From: Fragilariopsis cylindrus CCMP1102
Lineage: Eukaryota > Bacillariophyta > Bacillariophyceae > Bacillariales > Bacillariaceae
Reading direction: 5' to 3'
DNA length: 64,000 nt
Assembly (NCBI GenBank): GCA_900095095.1
Contig: FMBT01000214.1
Span: 36,623-100,622 of the forward strand
A program made the translations under genes and the position numbers. Shown piece after piece: positions 54,342 through 64,000 of this stretch (its first letter is position 1; each line of letters starts with the position of its first letter). The notes under the pieces were generated by a model. It had not been told where the DNA came from, did not search any database, and saw nothing but the letters and a program-made list of their open reading frames with translations.

Positions 54342-55913
54342 TCATGATTGATCCAATGATCCATCTATAATAAATTTTGACCATTGATCAATAATTTCAT
54401 TACTACCATACCAATTTTTTCCATTTTTATGATCTTCTGTCAATTCTGGTGCAACTAAACTACCACCAAAAACATCCGACCAACAAAAGTGTGTCACGTT
54501 TTCTACCACCAAAGAATCTGATCCTGGCATTAATAATGCACTAAATATCGGTGTTACACCATCACCGTCATATGATAATCCATCTGATCCATCCGGACAA
54601 CAGAATGAGTATGCACCCTAGGTTTGTATTACGCAGAGTAGTAGTAGTAGTAGTAGTGGTGGTAACCGTAGCAGAGGATGTGTGCAAAAAAGAAACACGA
54701 CGAAAGTTATAGAAAGAGTGAAATATAAGATCATCCTCCAGACAATAATAGATGGTAAAGACAATCCTCGACCTTTAGAAAATTTAAAATGATCATGCAT
54801 TACATACCTTCGTTAATGACCCCCAGTCTCCACCTTTAAAACCTGTACCCGCAACACTAAGAGAACGTACACCCCCCTTTCGAGGATGCTTTCGTCGTTC
54901 ACGTTCGTTCTCAGCTTTATTTATCCAAGATATACCATCAAATGCGGGACCGGGAGCATCAGCATGTGGAGCACCTAATGTAACGAGAGAATGGATGTAC
55001 TTTGATCCGTCATAGCTTTTACCACCATAATTACTCGAGCTAAGATAAACTCTCGAAATCCAACCACCGGCTGAGTGGCCAATTAACACAACTTTTTTCT
55101 TTGGTGTTGTGGTGCTACTACTCGATGGTGGTGGAGAAAACCGTCCTCGTGGTTCTACAACAGGATAATCGTCTACACGTGATGAACCCCCAACTTCTAA
55201 TGCTCCACCTGGATTTTCTCTAAAATCTTTATATAAGTCCAATAACGAATATTCGTATGGTGGAATATATATTTCATCGTCGTTATTATTACCATTCACT
55301 CCTTCATAGTGTGCGATTAGATGCTTAACGGTGTAATCGATCCTTTCTAATATCGGTCGTGCAGATCTTCCTCCGAGACAGGGCAGCTAACAAAAAAAGA
55401 GAGATATCAGATAGAATTAATTGTACAAAGGAAGGACTTCATAAATAAATGTACACTCAAGAGCAGAAGCACATGTTAAACGAAAATATTTTTACTCACC
55501 CAGTGCCAATTTGGCATCGGTACAGCTACAGTAGGAATCCCTCGTTCTTTTAATGCCTTACACAATGGACCGAATTCGTCTGCTCCCGTTAAGAATCCAG
55601 GAACTATCACGGCTGCGCATATATTTTCATACTGATCTTCAACATCAACATCGTCGTCGTTTGTTCCATCGGAGGATGATGATGATGCGAACAGAGATGT
55701 ACGCGCAAAATTTCTTGTGAAGGAAAAAGATGAAACTGGATGGTCGTTGTCTACTATACGTAGTTGGTCATCACGGAATACTGCTCTTTCCACGGGATAA
55801 CTGGGAGCAACGAAACCCGAACAGAACGTTGACGATGACGATGACGAGAACCCTTCCGCTAGAAGAAAAATACCCAGGACTTCTAGAACATTATGGAAAT
55901 AGTTATGAATCAT
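54342..55913 (-). CDS. Plastid-targeted alpha/beta hydrolase (lipase-like), three exons
   Basis: Exons 55500-55913, 54808-55386 and 54342-54617 (introns 55387-55499 with donor GTGAGT and 54618-54807 with donor GTATGT; all phase 0) give 422 residues. The signal peptide (VLEVLGIFLLAEGF) precedes FCSGFVAPSYP, close to the diatom A-S-A-F-A-P plastid site. The fold begins with AAVIVPGFLTG and VAVPMPNWHW. The nucleophile elbow is VVLIGHSAGGWISR (Ser of G-H-S-A-G). SLVTLGAPH and, in exon 3, ENVTHFCWSDVFG (candidate His) follow. Likely hydrolyses a plastid lipid or ester, as in plant lipase-like alpha/beta hydrolases. The GTG-started frame upstream to 55973 is ignored in favour of ATG 55913. Confidence 0.87.
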
Positions 55914-56403
55914 GATGACACAATTTACTGCGATTGTATTCTCGTTCTTATTCTTCTGTTGACTAAACTTCACTTGTTCGGTATGTGTATAGTATATGGC
56001 TTTGCTGAGCAGTTTCAGTCTGATACCACCCCTTTACCATTTCTGTCGTACCCAATTCTACCCGCAGTAGCGTATGTTGCTGTTATTGCTTTGCATTTGA
56101 GCTTCGATTAAAACATCCGATCCACTCATGATGATGTTTTTGTGTCGCGACAACAAATGTGATTGGATAACATAATATGATTTTTTTTCGAGGCAATTCT
56201 ACAGCACCCGGATTCGTGACTGCAATCGAGTCACAAGCCGTTATTCGAGGAGGGCGGGGACCTCGATGTGCTCTGTGTATCATGTTTTCAAACAGCAACA
56301 ACTTAAACAATTATCTTTCTTTGAATTGACAATTTTTCGTCACAACATAACTTCGTCTGTCTCCTCCCTCTCGTATTGTTCAGATTCTCGATAGAGAATA
56401 AAG
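55914..56403. other. Divergent intergenic region
   Basis: Between the hydrolase (-) and the Cys-rich protein (+). Open frames here lack coding features. Presumed promoters. Confidence 0.5.
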
Positions 56404-57278
56404 ATGACTTTTCGATCATCTTCCACCAATTCAGCTTTGATGCTATCGCTTTTGATGCGCATCGACATATCGCATGGCACCACCAGCAGCAGCAGCAGCA
56501 GCAGTGCTTCTTCCTCATCTGCTTGGAACAGCATTAATAATCAAAATCTCCAACGACGTCAACATGTTCACGAAAATCGGCGTCGGAGACGACGTGTTCA
56601 GGAAGATAACGAAAAAGATGATCAAGAAACTGATATGAAAAAAGGAACAAAAAAGTGTATCATCGACGGAGATTTCAGTTGTACAACGACATACTACAAG
56701 TATAAAGAATTCGAAAATGGTGTTACTTTCTCGGCAGCACTTGCAGCTACTGGGTATTATCCCGATTTATTTAATTGTGTCTTAGCTCCGATTTATTCCT
56801 ACGCTGATTTACTTGAAGTTTCAGACTCGACCCCCCCCCATGTAAGGCGGCATATACCGCTGCTAATAAGGATCCCCTAAAGAGTTATAGGGAGAAAATA
56901 GCTTGCATTGAAGATGGCAATGCACCAACACTACCCTCCAGCAAGAATTGTGATCTGTCATCACACATGCCAGTAGACGATAGTGGCTTGTGCGCAATCG
57001 ATAATTTGTTCGACGATAATTCTACAGACTGGTGTCCTGACTTGACAATGAATTGGTTCAACTTTGGAAGTAAGGAAGAAATCCCACTGGAAGTTTGGCA
57101 AACAGGATATTCTTCTTCCTATTGCGGTGATGGTCCGATTCAAAATGCAGCAGCTGCATTTGCAGCGGACTATACATCTGGAAAGCCTATCGCAGCACTT
57201 ATGGCTATAAATAGTGGTGGATATTTATCAGGTGCTGTATACAAATGTTGTCAAGATATCGTTACGTGCTACAACTAA
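56404..57278 (+). CDS. Unknown Cys-rich protein, one 1-nt break in a C run
   Basis: ATG 56404. The two frames 56404-56880 and 56967-57278 join if the nine-C run at 56831-56839 has ten: the second frame then reads through CKAAYTAANKDPLKSY to CIEDGNAPTLPSS. The total is 291 residues (875 nt plus one, divisible by three). It has a weakly hydrophobic N terminus, a Ser-rich and basic linker (ENRRRRRRVQED), and then a domain with about ten cysteines (KKCIIDGDFSC, LFNCVLAPIYSY, GLCAIDNLF, WCPDLTMNW, YCGDGPIQNA, CCQDIVTCYN). The spacing suggests disulphides, so a secreted or lumenal protein is likely. No family recognised. Confidence 0.65.
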
Positions 57279-57407
57279 TAACAGCATGAAATGAGGAAAA
57301 TTTACGAAGGACCAGGCAATCCGCTGAAAGATTGACAAGGATAACTTTTTTAAATTGTATTACGAGAAGCAAATATAACCTCTATTTTTGAATCAGAAAG
57401 AAAATCT
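57279..57407. other. Short convergent gap
   Basis: 3' ends of the Cys-rich protein (+) and threonine synthase (-). Nothing else seen. Confidence 0.4.
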
Positions 57408-59329
57408 TCATTCTAGTAGTAGTAGTTGACTAATCAATTCTCTCGTTTTGGATTCCCAAACTACTTGATTCTCTTCCAATGTTTTATCGGCTTCAGCTTG
57501 ATACTCAATGGGTAGAATTTCTTCCTTTTCGATCAAACCCTTGCCTCTTTTTGGAAAATGTTCACTTTCATACTCTTCCCATTTTTCTTTTCCTAATGCA
57601 GTCGTAACTGCATTTTGGAACTTACAAGGTGCAGCTGTTGCCATTAGAGCTACTACTGCCGCTGTGTTTTCAATCGAACCCATCGCGTCACTACTATTAA
57701 TCGTGAGATAACCCAACTGTTCAGCCGCAGAGAAGGCAACACCTGTATGAGGATCAACCCAATAATTGTAGTCTTCTAACACGCGTTTCATTGTCGTACA
57801 CAATTGATCATCTGTAACCCTAGCAGAACGAAATTCAGTTTGTAATTTATTCAACCAATCCGTCGTGACATCCTTATCTTTTGTTGTTGGTACTTCTATT
57901 GCTTGCTTTAAATCCATACATCCTGCTTGTGACGATGACGGCGCTTCCTCCTCCAATTGATCATACCACGCTTTTACTTGATCATGACTTTCATTAGTTA
58001 AATAAAATAATAAACGTTCTAAATTGTACGGTAATTGGATATTAATAGCATCACTTAAGGATTGTTTCATATTCTCATCTTCTGTTGGTCGTTGAATAAT
58101 ACCTGTACTGAAGGCTCTATGTGTAATATCATTAATATTAACACCAGCACACAACATACCAAATGGTACACCCATTTTCTTTGCCATATACTATATACAA
58201 TGTATATTAGAAAGGAAAGAAAAAGAAAACAAATCAGCACGAAATAACAAACTAAACATGATCGATATCGAAAAACATTATTTTTATGATGCGAAAGCAA
58301 CATTTATATGCGAATAAGTAGTACTTTACTTACACAACCAGCAATATTACCCATAGCTCCAGTCGGGATAACAATATCTAACCGAAAGTTGTCCTCTTTT
58401 TGTTTCGTTTCATTTTCGTTTTCATTTTCATTTTTTATGTGCTGTTCTTTTACACGCAGGTACGTCCAAATAAAATGAACCATTTGCATTAATGGCCGAC
58501 CAATATTATAAGAATTTACACCACAAATTATGGTATTATTTGAATCATCATCTCTACCATTGTCAGTAGTTGCCATCTTTGTTTTTGTTTTTGTTTTCGT
58601 TGTTGTTGATGTTATTATACGTTTAATTGGACGATCCAGATCATCCCCACCACCTTCAAATGAAACAATCTTAACTCTACTGGATTGTACAGTTGTCATT
58701 TGTTTTCTTTGAAAATCAGATATTTGTCCAGATGGATAATGAATAACAATACTAAGATTAGGACTATTTAAATCTTGTACCGCTTGTACAGCAGCTGGAC
58801 CAGTATCACCAGTAGTACTTGCTAATAATACAACTTCTTGTTTATGCTCTTGTTTGTGTTCGCTGTATCATTGTTTTTTTTGGTAGCAAAATAATCTAAA
58901 GAAATATTGTTGCTCTCATTCCTAAATCTTTAAAACAATAAGTTGGACCGTGAAATAATTCGGCAACGTAACATCGACAAATTTCATCATCATCATGATC
59001 ATTGAAAGTTGTCGTCCTTCTTTTTTTAACAATAGGAACTATTGGTACTAAATTATCATCCGTCGTATCGAATGCATTACCATTTAATAATGCACGTTCT
59101 AATAAAGATTTTAATTCTAATTTTGATATTTGACCCGGACCAATAAATGGATGCAATACTTCCGTTGATAAATCAACATAACCAAGTGTCGACCATTCCT
59201 TTAATGTAGTACTATTTACTTGAGGAAGTTTCTCAGGAACAAACAAACCACCATCTTTTGCATATCCAGAAAATAATGCCTCCTCAAACGTATAAATTTT
59301 GTTGCGTCTCTAGTTGATGTATATCTCAT
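57408..59329 (-). CDS. Threonine synthase, three 1-nt breaks
   Basis: PLP enzyme converting O-phosphohomoserine to threonine. Exons 58334-59329 and 57408-58190 (intron 58191-58333, donor GTAAGT) give about 593 residues. Exon 1 needs three missing bases: A near 59297-59300, T near 58897-58900 and G near 58861. With them its length is exactly 999 nt. It starts MRYTSTRDATK then IYTFEEALFSGYAKDGGLFVPE. The PLP lysine is in ELFHGPTYCFKD, followed by VVLLASTTGDTGPAAVQAV and VIPTGAMGNIAGC. Exon 2 resumes YMAKKMGVPFGMLCAGVN with the C-terminal domain (DPHTGVAFSAAEQLGY, FPKRGKGL). The branch is that of yeast Thr4. A Thr/Lys repeat (TSTTTKTKTKTK) is inserted in the large domain. No plastid presequence is visible ahead of the ATG. 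Confidence 0.92.
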
Positions 59330-59892
59330 TATTATGATCAGAACATACAACTATAGAATACAGTACTAGTACTAGTAGAAAGATAAATGTATGCTTAATG
59401 TTGATAACGTTATGAATGGTGCCTCTACAAAGGTGTTTTTTTTGGTTGCGTCTCTCGTTGAGTAGAAATATAAGCTGTTGATAACAACGTTAATGCACAT
59501 GGATGAAAGAGGAGGAATCAGAGGAATGAATCTACAGTACAGGCGGCATAATCTCGAAATCGGATCTTGATCGAAACTCCTCAAAACAAAGATTGCGACT
59601 GCGCACTCTCCGCGCGTATTTTCAATTTCATCTAATAAGAACAACAGCACAATAGAACAAAAGATATTACTAGTATCTTGAGAAGCCTCGCGAATTCTTT
59701 TGAGGGCAACATCACAAACATCATAATAGAAGTATTGTACCATTGTTTAGATGAGCTCAGGACGAAGTGATCACACATGTCAACATGTCAACACGACCTT
59801 ATTATTCAACCTACTATGCAGAAAAGTTCATCAGGTAAATATTACCACCACCACCGTCGCGTCTTATCGTCGTCGGTACCAAATATCTCTCA
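59330..59892. other. Divergent intergenic region
   Basis: Between threonine synthase (-) and the next plus-strand gene. The frame 59372-59743 (-) has no ATG-supported coding character and the sequence TTAGTTGATGT/GTTGAGTAG is repetitive. Presumed promoters. Confidence 0.5.
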
Positions 59893-61254
59893 ATGATGAT
59901 TACATCAAGAATCATTTCAACAACAACAACTGTATTGCGACAAAATAATAGTAAAATTAATAGATTCATTAGAAAAGGAAATGCTGTTGGTAGCACTACG
60001 ACGCTAATCAACAGCAATAGTAACGGAATTAGTAATCAGAATGCTTTTTCAATTTCGCCAAGACGATATTTTTTTAGTAAACGTAAGAGAAGTGGTCGTA
60101 GTAAAGGTTCATTACGATCAAGAATTGAACGTAAATTACTTGAAAAAGAATTAGCAGCAGAAAATACTACTACTACTACTACTAAACTCTCATCTTATGC
60201 AACAAACAAAAATCCACATCCATTAAAACCACGATCTGAAATAATGCGGTATATAGATCCATGGTATGATTTAGCAACATTATGTAGTAAAAAAAATCAA
60301 GAAGACATCTTAATTGATAAGGTGGATTCAGCAACAAGAATATATGGTGTTGTTGCTGCATTAATGTGTTCATTAAGTGCAGCATTACTTGCTGTTGATT
60401 TTCCATCTATATACAATGAAAGTGATGATGATAATTATAATAACGGTGATTATGATAATAATAATGATTGTGCAGATGACAACGAAGATGTTGACTGGAA
60501 GGTCAGTGGTCATGCTGGGAACTATAATCGAAATCGACGTCATCATCATCAGCAACAACAACAACGTAATCATCAACAACATTCTTATTCAAATAATGCA
60601 TTACAAGTACCAACAGTAGATCAAAACCCGGGTGGATCGACATTACAACGAAAACAAACATTTATCGAACATGTTATCCATGATTATTATAATAATCGTT
60701 CCACTGGGACATCATTATTAGTTAGCTGGGGAATATCACACCATAAATTAAATAATATATATACAGAATGTTGTGCATTAAGTTTTTATTCTGCAATGAC
60801 AGCCACAGGTCTGGCAGGTGTATTAAATGCATGGTTAGCAGCCACACCACCCGGTGGTATATCCTATTTTACGAAACAGAATAGTAAATTTATTGCAATG
60901 GTGCCGGCATTATTAGGTATATCAAAACTAGCAAGTGGTAGTGCATTATTTGTAGGATTAGATAGAAGTAAAGGAACACCGGTATCCTATTTTGGTTTAG
61001 GTGGTATTATAATAAGTACATCAATTGTATTGGTAGCAGCAATACGTGGATGGAATACAACATATAGATTAATTAGAACATTAGCAACAAAAATTGAAAA
61101 GAAAAATATTTTAAAACAACAACAACAACAACATAGGACTGCTGCTGCTACTACTGCTACAAAAAGTGCTAATACTAACACTAATGTTAATACTAATGGT
61201 AGTAGTAGTAGAAATATTAGGTCTCTAAAAACTACAATTATCAAGCACAAATAA
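59893..61254 (+). CDS. Unknown multi-pass protein, probably mitochondrial
   Basis: 453 residues, single exon, ATG 59893. The N terminus is basic and free of acidic residues (MITSRIISTTTTVLRQNNSK...) with a second Arg/Lys-rich stretch (RRYFFSKRKRSGRSK), as in mitochondrial presequences. Hydrophobic segments: VVAALMCSLSAALLAVDF (about 158-175), FYSAMTATGLAGVLNAWLA (about 298-316), FIAMVPALLGISKLASGSALFVGL and YFGLGGIIISTSIVLVAAI. The region between the first and second is Asn/Asp/His/Gln-rich. A short acidic-hydrophobic motif (RYIDPWYDLATLCSKKNQ) resembles nothing I can name. No family identified. Confidence 0.7.
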   Translation: MMITSRIISTTTTVLRQNNSKINRFIRKGNAVGSTTTLINSNSNGISNQNAFSISPRRYFFSKRKRSGRSKGSLRSRIERKLLEKELAAENTTTTTTKLSSYATNKNPHPLKPRSEIMRYIDPWYDLATLCSKKNQEDILIDKVDSATRIYGVVAALMCSLSAALLAVDFPSIYNESDDDNYNNGDYDNNNDCADDNEDVDWKVSGHAGNYNRNRRHHHQQQQQRNHQQHSYSNNALQVPTVDQNPGGSTLQRKQTFIEHVIHDYYNNRSTGTSLLVSWGISHHKLNNIYTECCALSFYSAMTATGLAGVLNAWLAATPPGGISYFTKQNSKFIAMVPALLGISKLASGSALFVGLDRSKGTPVSYFGLGGIIISTSIVLVAAIRGWNTTYRLIRTLATKIEKKNILKQQQQQHRTAAATTATKSANTNTNVNTNGSSSRNIRSLKTTIIKHK

Positions 61255-62276
61255 TCCTCGTTTGTTAGGTTTCTATCTCCTTATTTCAAAAACCGACAGA
61301 TCTCAATTATTTTGCATCTCAGTATACGGTAATTAAAAATTGAACGAAACATTATATTTCCTCCGCCCCCTCCCCCCAGCTACTTCGCATTTTGAGCATC
61401 CCGGAGATGAATGAATCCAGTATTTTTATCAGATGCAGGATGCAGAGGAAAAGAAGGTTACGATGAGTTTGCTTAATACGTTCAGTACCATCCACATGTG
61501 GTCCCTATCATGGGTCTATCATCCAGATATCGAGTATGCATTGAGAATTATTGAAGGCAGTAGTGCTGGTATTGATGAACAATATTTTCCAGATTCATGA
61601 TTGTGGCCTACAATTTAAGTTCGTGCAAATAAAAATCATACCAAATCAATCGTAGTAAGAATAGGAATACTACAGGTGTATATTATATAATTTGCTATGG
61701 GCTGGCTGGTCATCACGGTTGGAGTGGTTTGAACATTTATTGCGACAATATCAAACCGAAACGATGATAAATATGGCTGCGTGGCAGCGGCATATAACAA
61801 TTATTAACGTAACGATGCATATCAAATCCAACTATGCAATTTGAGATATCAAATAACAGTGCCTGCTTTTCGTTTTCGTCGTCGTCCATCTCCAAGGCGT
61901 TTTGGTTACAGAAAAATATTAGGATAGGAACTATATCATTTATTATCATATTATTTATACTGCATTCATTCATTGCAATCTATACCAAAACTAATAAAGT
62001 GTACTGTACCGTACATAAAACAATCTGTATATAGTAGAGGTGGAGAGATCGGCAACGATTTTTATTTGTTGGACTACTACGCGTTAGTAGTCAACAACAA
62101 TATCAACACCAACCACTTTTGGTTTGCCATTGAAGTTTCTTCTATTTCCTTTATGTTCGACAACGTCATTTTTCTTTGGAATGGAATGAATTTACCTTCC
62201 TCGTCGTGGATTGTTTTATTGGCCTTTCTTTCTTTCTTTCTTTCCATGTAGCTTTCGTAATTATTATTTATTATTT
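61255..62276. other. Intergenic region with a small possible fragment
   Basis: About 1 kb. The only coding-like piece is 61471-61602 (+), 43 residues from an ATG (HMWSLSWVYHPDIEY...EQYFPDS), perhaps a pseudogene fragment. Frames at 61737-62251 are not supported. Confidence 0.4.
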
Positions 62277-63277
62277 TCAGGCATAATAATCTTTTAGTTT
62301 TAATTCCGAAGTCAAGAAACTTGGATTATTTAAGATAAAATGTTGAAATAATAATAATTTTTTCAATGGGTGTCGTAATAACCAACCATTACTATGATCT
62401 CGTCCATATTTGTTTTCATAGTCTTGTCCTTCATTCATTAATTGAATAAAATCAGACAACGGTGTTATCTTAGCATTTTTTTTGAAATAACAATTTTCAG
62501 GCCATCCATATTTTAGCGACTTTTTTTAAATTTCGGGTTTTTCAGCAAACAAACATGATAACAGAGTGAGAAGGGAAAATAAATAATAGTAATAGTGATA
62601 GTAATACAATCATTCATTTTGTTGCATACAACACGAATAGTAGTAGTAGTATGCATTAGGCAGGCAGGTAGGCAGAATAAACGTACCCCATAACGTATAC
62701 CATCACCTGATGCTAATTTCCTTGCCTGTTTCATCACATTTTTCACATTTTGTACTGAAATTCCATCATGATATTCCAGAAATTCTTGGAATTTAGATAA
62801 ATAATTTTCATCGACAATACCCTCCTCTACAGCACTAGCAAGAGATATACGATCCTTATCAGACAATTTATATTCCTCTGGATTAATACTAATCCTTCTT
62901 GTTACTACTGTTGATTTATTATTATTTTGATGATCATCGCCGTCCTCATTTTCGTCATCGTCCTCGTCATTTTCATCCCATTGTTTCACAACTTTATCCA
63001 AACCATCCACTACTTGATTTAAATCTAACATGACCACTGCCATCGAGTTACTCTTGGATGATAGACGACCCGATCGTCGTCGTGGAACTGGTTTCTTAGC
63101 TTTGATTATCACCGCTTTCTTCTTTACTACTACTACTGACACTGTATTCGTATTCTTCTTCTTGCCAGGATACTTATCCAAACCAAGTTTTTTCAAATAT
63201 TCTTCATTCTTTTTGATTCTTTCGAGACGTTTCTTCTCATAAGCAGATGGCTCATAATCATCGATAATAAGTGGCAT
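62277..63277 (-). CDS. Unknown basic/acidic protein, two exons (nuclear?)
   Basis: Exons 62687-63277 and 62277-62519 (intron 62520-62686, donor GTACGT, phase 0) give 277 residues. The N terminus is basic (YEKKRLERIKKNEEYLKKLGL), followed by KKPVPRRRSGRLSSKS, an R-R-R-S-x-R-L motif of the sort seen in chromatin-associated proteins. An acidic patch (WDENDEDDDENED) comes next. The second half has conserved-looking helices (QEFLEYHDGISVQNVKNVMKQARKLASGDGI) and ends in GRDHSNGWLLRHPLKKLLLFQ, which recurs in similar diatom proteins as I recall. The splice acceptor is poor in pyrimidines (AAAAAAAG), but the joined product is continuous. Function unknown; nuclear location inferred. Confidence 0.65.
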
Positions 63278-63903
63278 GATTGTGATTGTTATTGTGATTG
63301 TTATTGTTATTGTTACCTAGAAAAAATGCTGCAACGTGTGTGTGTGTCTGTCCATGCATTGCTTGTACTTTGAATCCTTATTTTCTTCTTCGATCAACTA
63401 ATATGAAGACTTTTCTTGTTAAAAATCTACACAACGCAACGGCATATGAAGGCTGTTGACAAAAATGCCGTTGCAAATGATTTTTCAAAAATCATTCTTT
63501 AGACGTCGATGAATGAGGATGGCATCGCAAATCAAATAAGCCTTTACAAAAAACAAATTTTAAAAAGATCATGAACGGACGATGCAAGAAGCTTTCCCGC
63601 GACAAGGTCAAATTTGGAAGATCACATCAATATTCTTCCACTGTTTTGTCTTTTCATCATAGTATCATATTCATCATATTATGATCGATAGTATCATATC
63701 TTGTAAAAGAGAGTACTAGTATGTCCGTGATCGCAATGATGAATACTCCGTCTACAAGTTCAGTAATTTTTATCATGAATGTCTTCAATTTTCAAAAGAA
63801 TTTGTGAAACCGCAATGAATCAATCAATCAAGTGGGAATCAATTTTCAACCACTACATAAAGAGAGAGAAGAAAAACAGATCGTATTCACAAAATAAATT
63901 ATA
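63278..63903. other. Divergent intergenic region
   Basis: Upstream of the unknown basic protein (-) and the partial gene at the right edge (+). GTGATTGTTATTGTGATTG repeat at 63279-63313 next to the minus-strand start; TGTGTGTGTG at 63337-63348. Nothing else recognised. Confidence 0.5.
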
Positions 63904-63952
63904 ATGACGACGACGTCAACGGAAATACTTCAACAAAAAAAAATCGATACGG
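63904..63952 (+). CDS. First exon of a gene cut by the right edge (tentative)
   Basis: ATG 63904 opens MTTTSTEILQQKKID; a donor-like GTAATG follows at 63953. Without splicing the frame stops at TAG 63961-63963, so either an intron starts here or it is an 18-residue chance frame. The purine-rich leader just before the ATG and the position at the end of a long gene-free stretch favour a real start. Confidence 0.3.
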
Positions 63953-64000
63953 GTAATGCATAGTATAATATATACACTATTACTATTATTTAGTGAAGAT

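Noticed and set aside
1-64000. tRNA or rRNA genes
   Set aside because: Reading both strands by eye I found no cloverleaf-consistent segment or rRNA stretch; a covariance search would be decisive.

Overview
This window reads as nuclear DNA of a diatom (photosynthetic stramenopile). The main evidence is a single-exon fucoxanthin-chlorophyll a/c light-harvesting protein (36562-37194). It is supported by several presequences that combine a signal peptide with an F-containing cleavage site, a plastid MEP-pathway gene (ispF), a phytoene synthase, two genes carrying a domain typical of diatom proteins (DUF6824), short GT-AG introns (about 60-290 nt, donors mostly GTACGT or GTAAGT) and coding regions full of Asn, Ser, Gln and Asp runs. 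I see no tRNA, rRNA, CRISPR array or intact transposon.

Layout. 0-10 kb: edge of a YghU-type glutathione S-transferase (-), a degenerate SLC25-like protein (+), an M3A oligopeptidase with three exons (-), a 61-residue membrane protein (+), a stomatin/SPFH protein (-), and a hypoxanthine-DNA-glycosylase-like enzyme (-). 10-21 kb: a four-exon RING-containing SNF2 ATPase of the Rad5/Rad16/Uls1 kind (+), SDA1 (-), and a 2H phosphoesterase (+). 21-33 kb: a StrG-like dioxygenase-fold protein (-), ispF (+), a bZIP factor (-), a sugar/inositol transporter (-), and a plastid SDR-fold protein (-). 33-44 kb: an unknown protein (+), phytoene synthase (-), Lhcf (-), about 3 kb of repeat-bearing intergenic DNA, an SDR9C-type dehydrogenase (-), and HSCB (-). 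44-51 kb: two divergent DUF6824 genes, one with a helicase-associated domain and one fused to CRAL-TRIO, separated by a palindrome-bearing tandem repeat. 52-64 kb: an unknown membrane protein (+), a plastid alpha/beta hydrolase (-), an unknown Cys-rich protein (+), threonine synthase (-), an unknown multi-pass protein (+), an unknown basic protein (-), and the first exon of another gene at the right edge (+).

Sequence quality governs how this window should be read. About 20 coding frames break by exactly one missing base, mostly in a homopolymer, and adding one base at each point gives a continuous, family-consistent frame. Exon lengths plus the inferred missing bases become divisible by three in every affected gene. 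I interpret these as assembly errors rather than pseudogenes and give the affected genes as CDS spanning the breaks.

Functionally, several genes bear on plastid isoprenoids and light harvesting (ispF, phytoene synthase, Lhcf, the last two adjacent). Others are housekeeping (SDA1, HSCB, threonine synthase), DNA repair or chromatin genes (SNF2-RING, the glycosylase) and regulators (bZIP, DUF6824/HA). No operon-like system is visible. The most unusual items are the divergent DUF6824 pair, the SNF2-RING protein with SUMO-interaction-like motifs, and the bacterial-looking glycosylase and dioxygenase genes.
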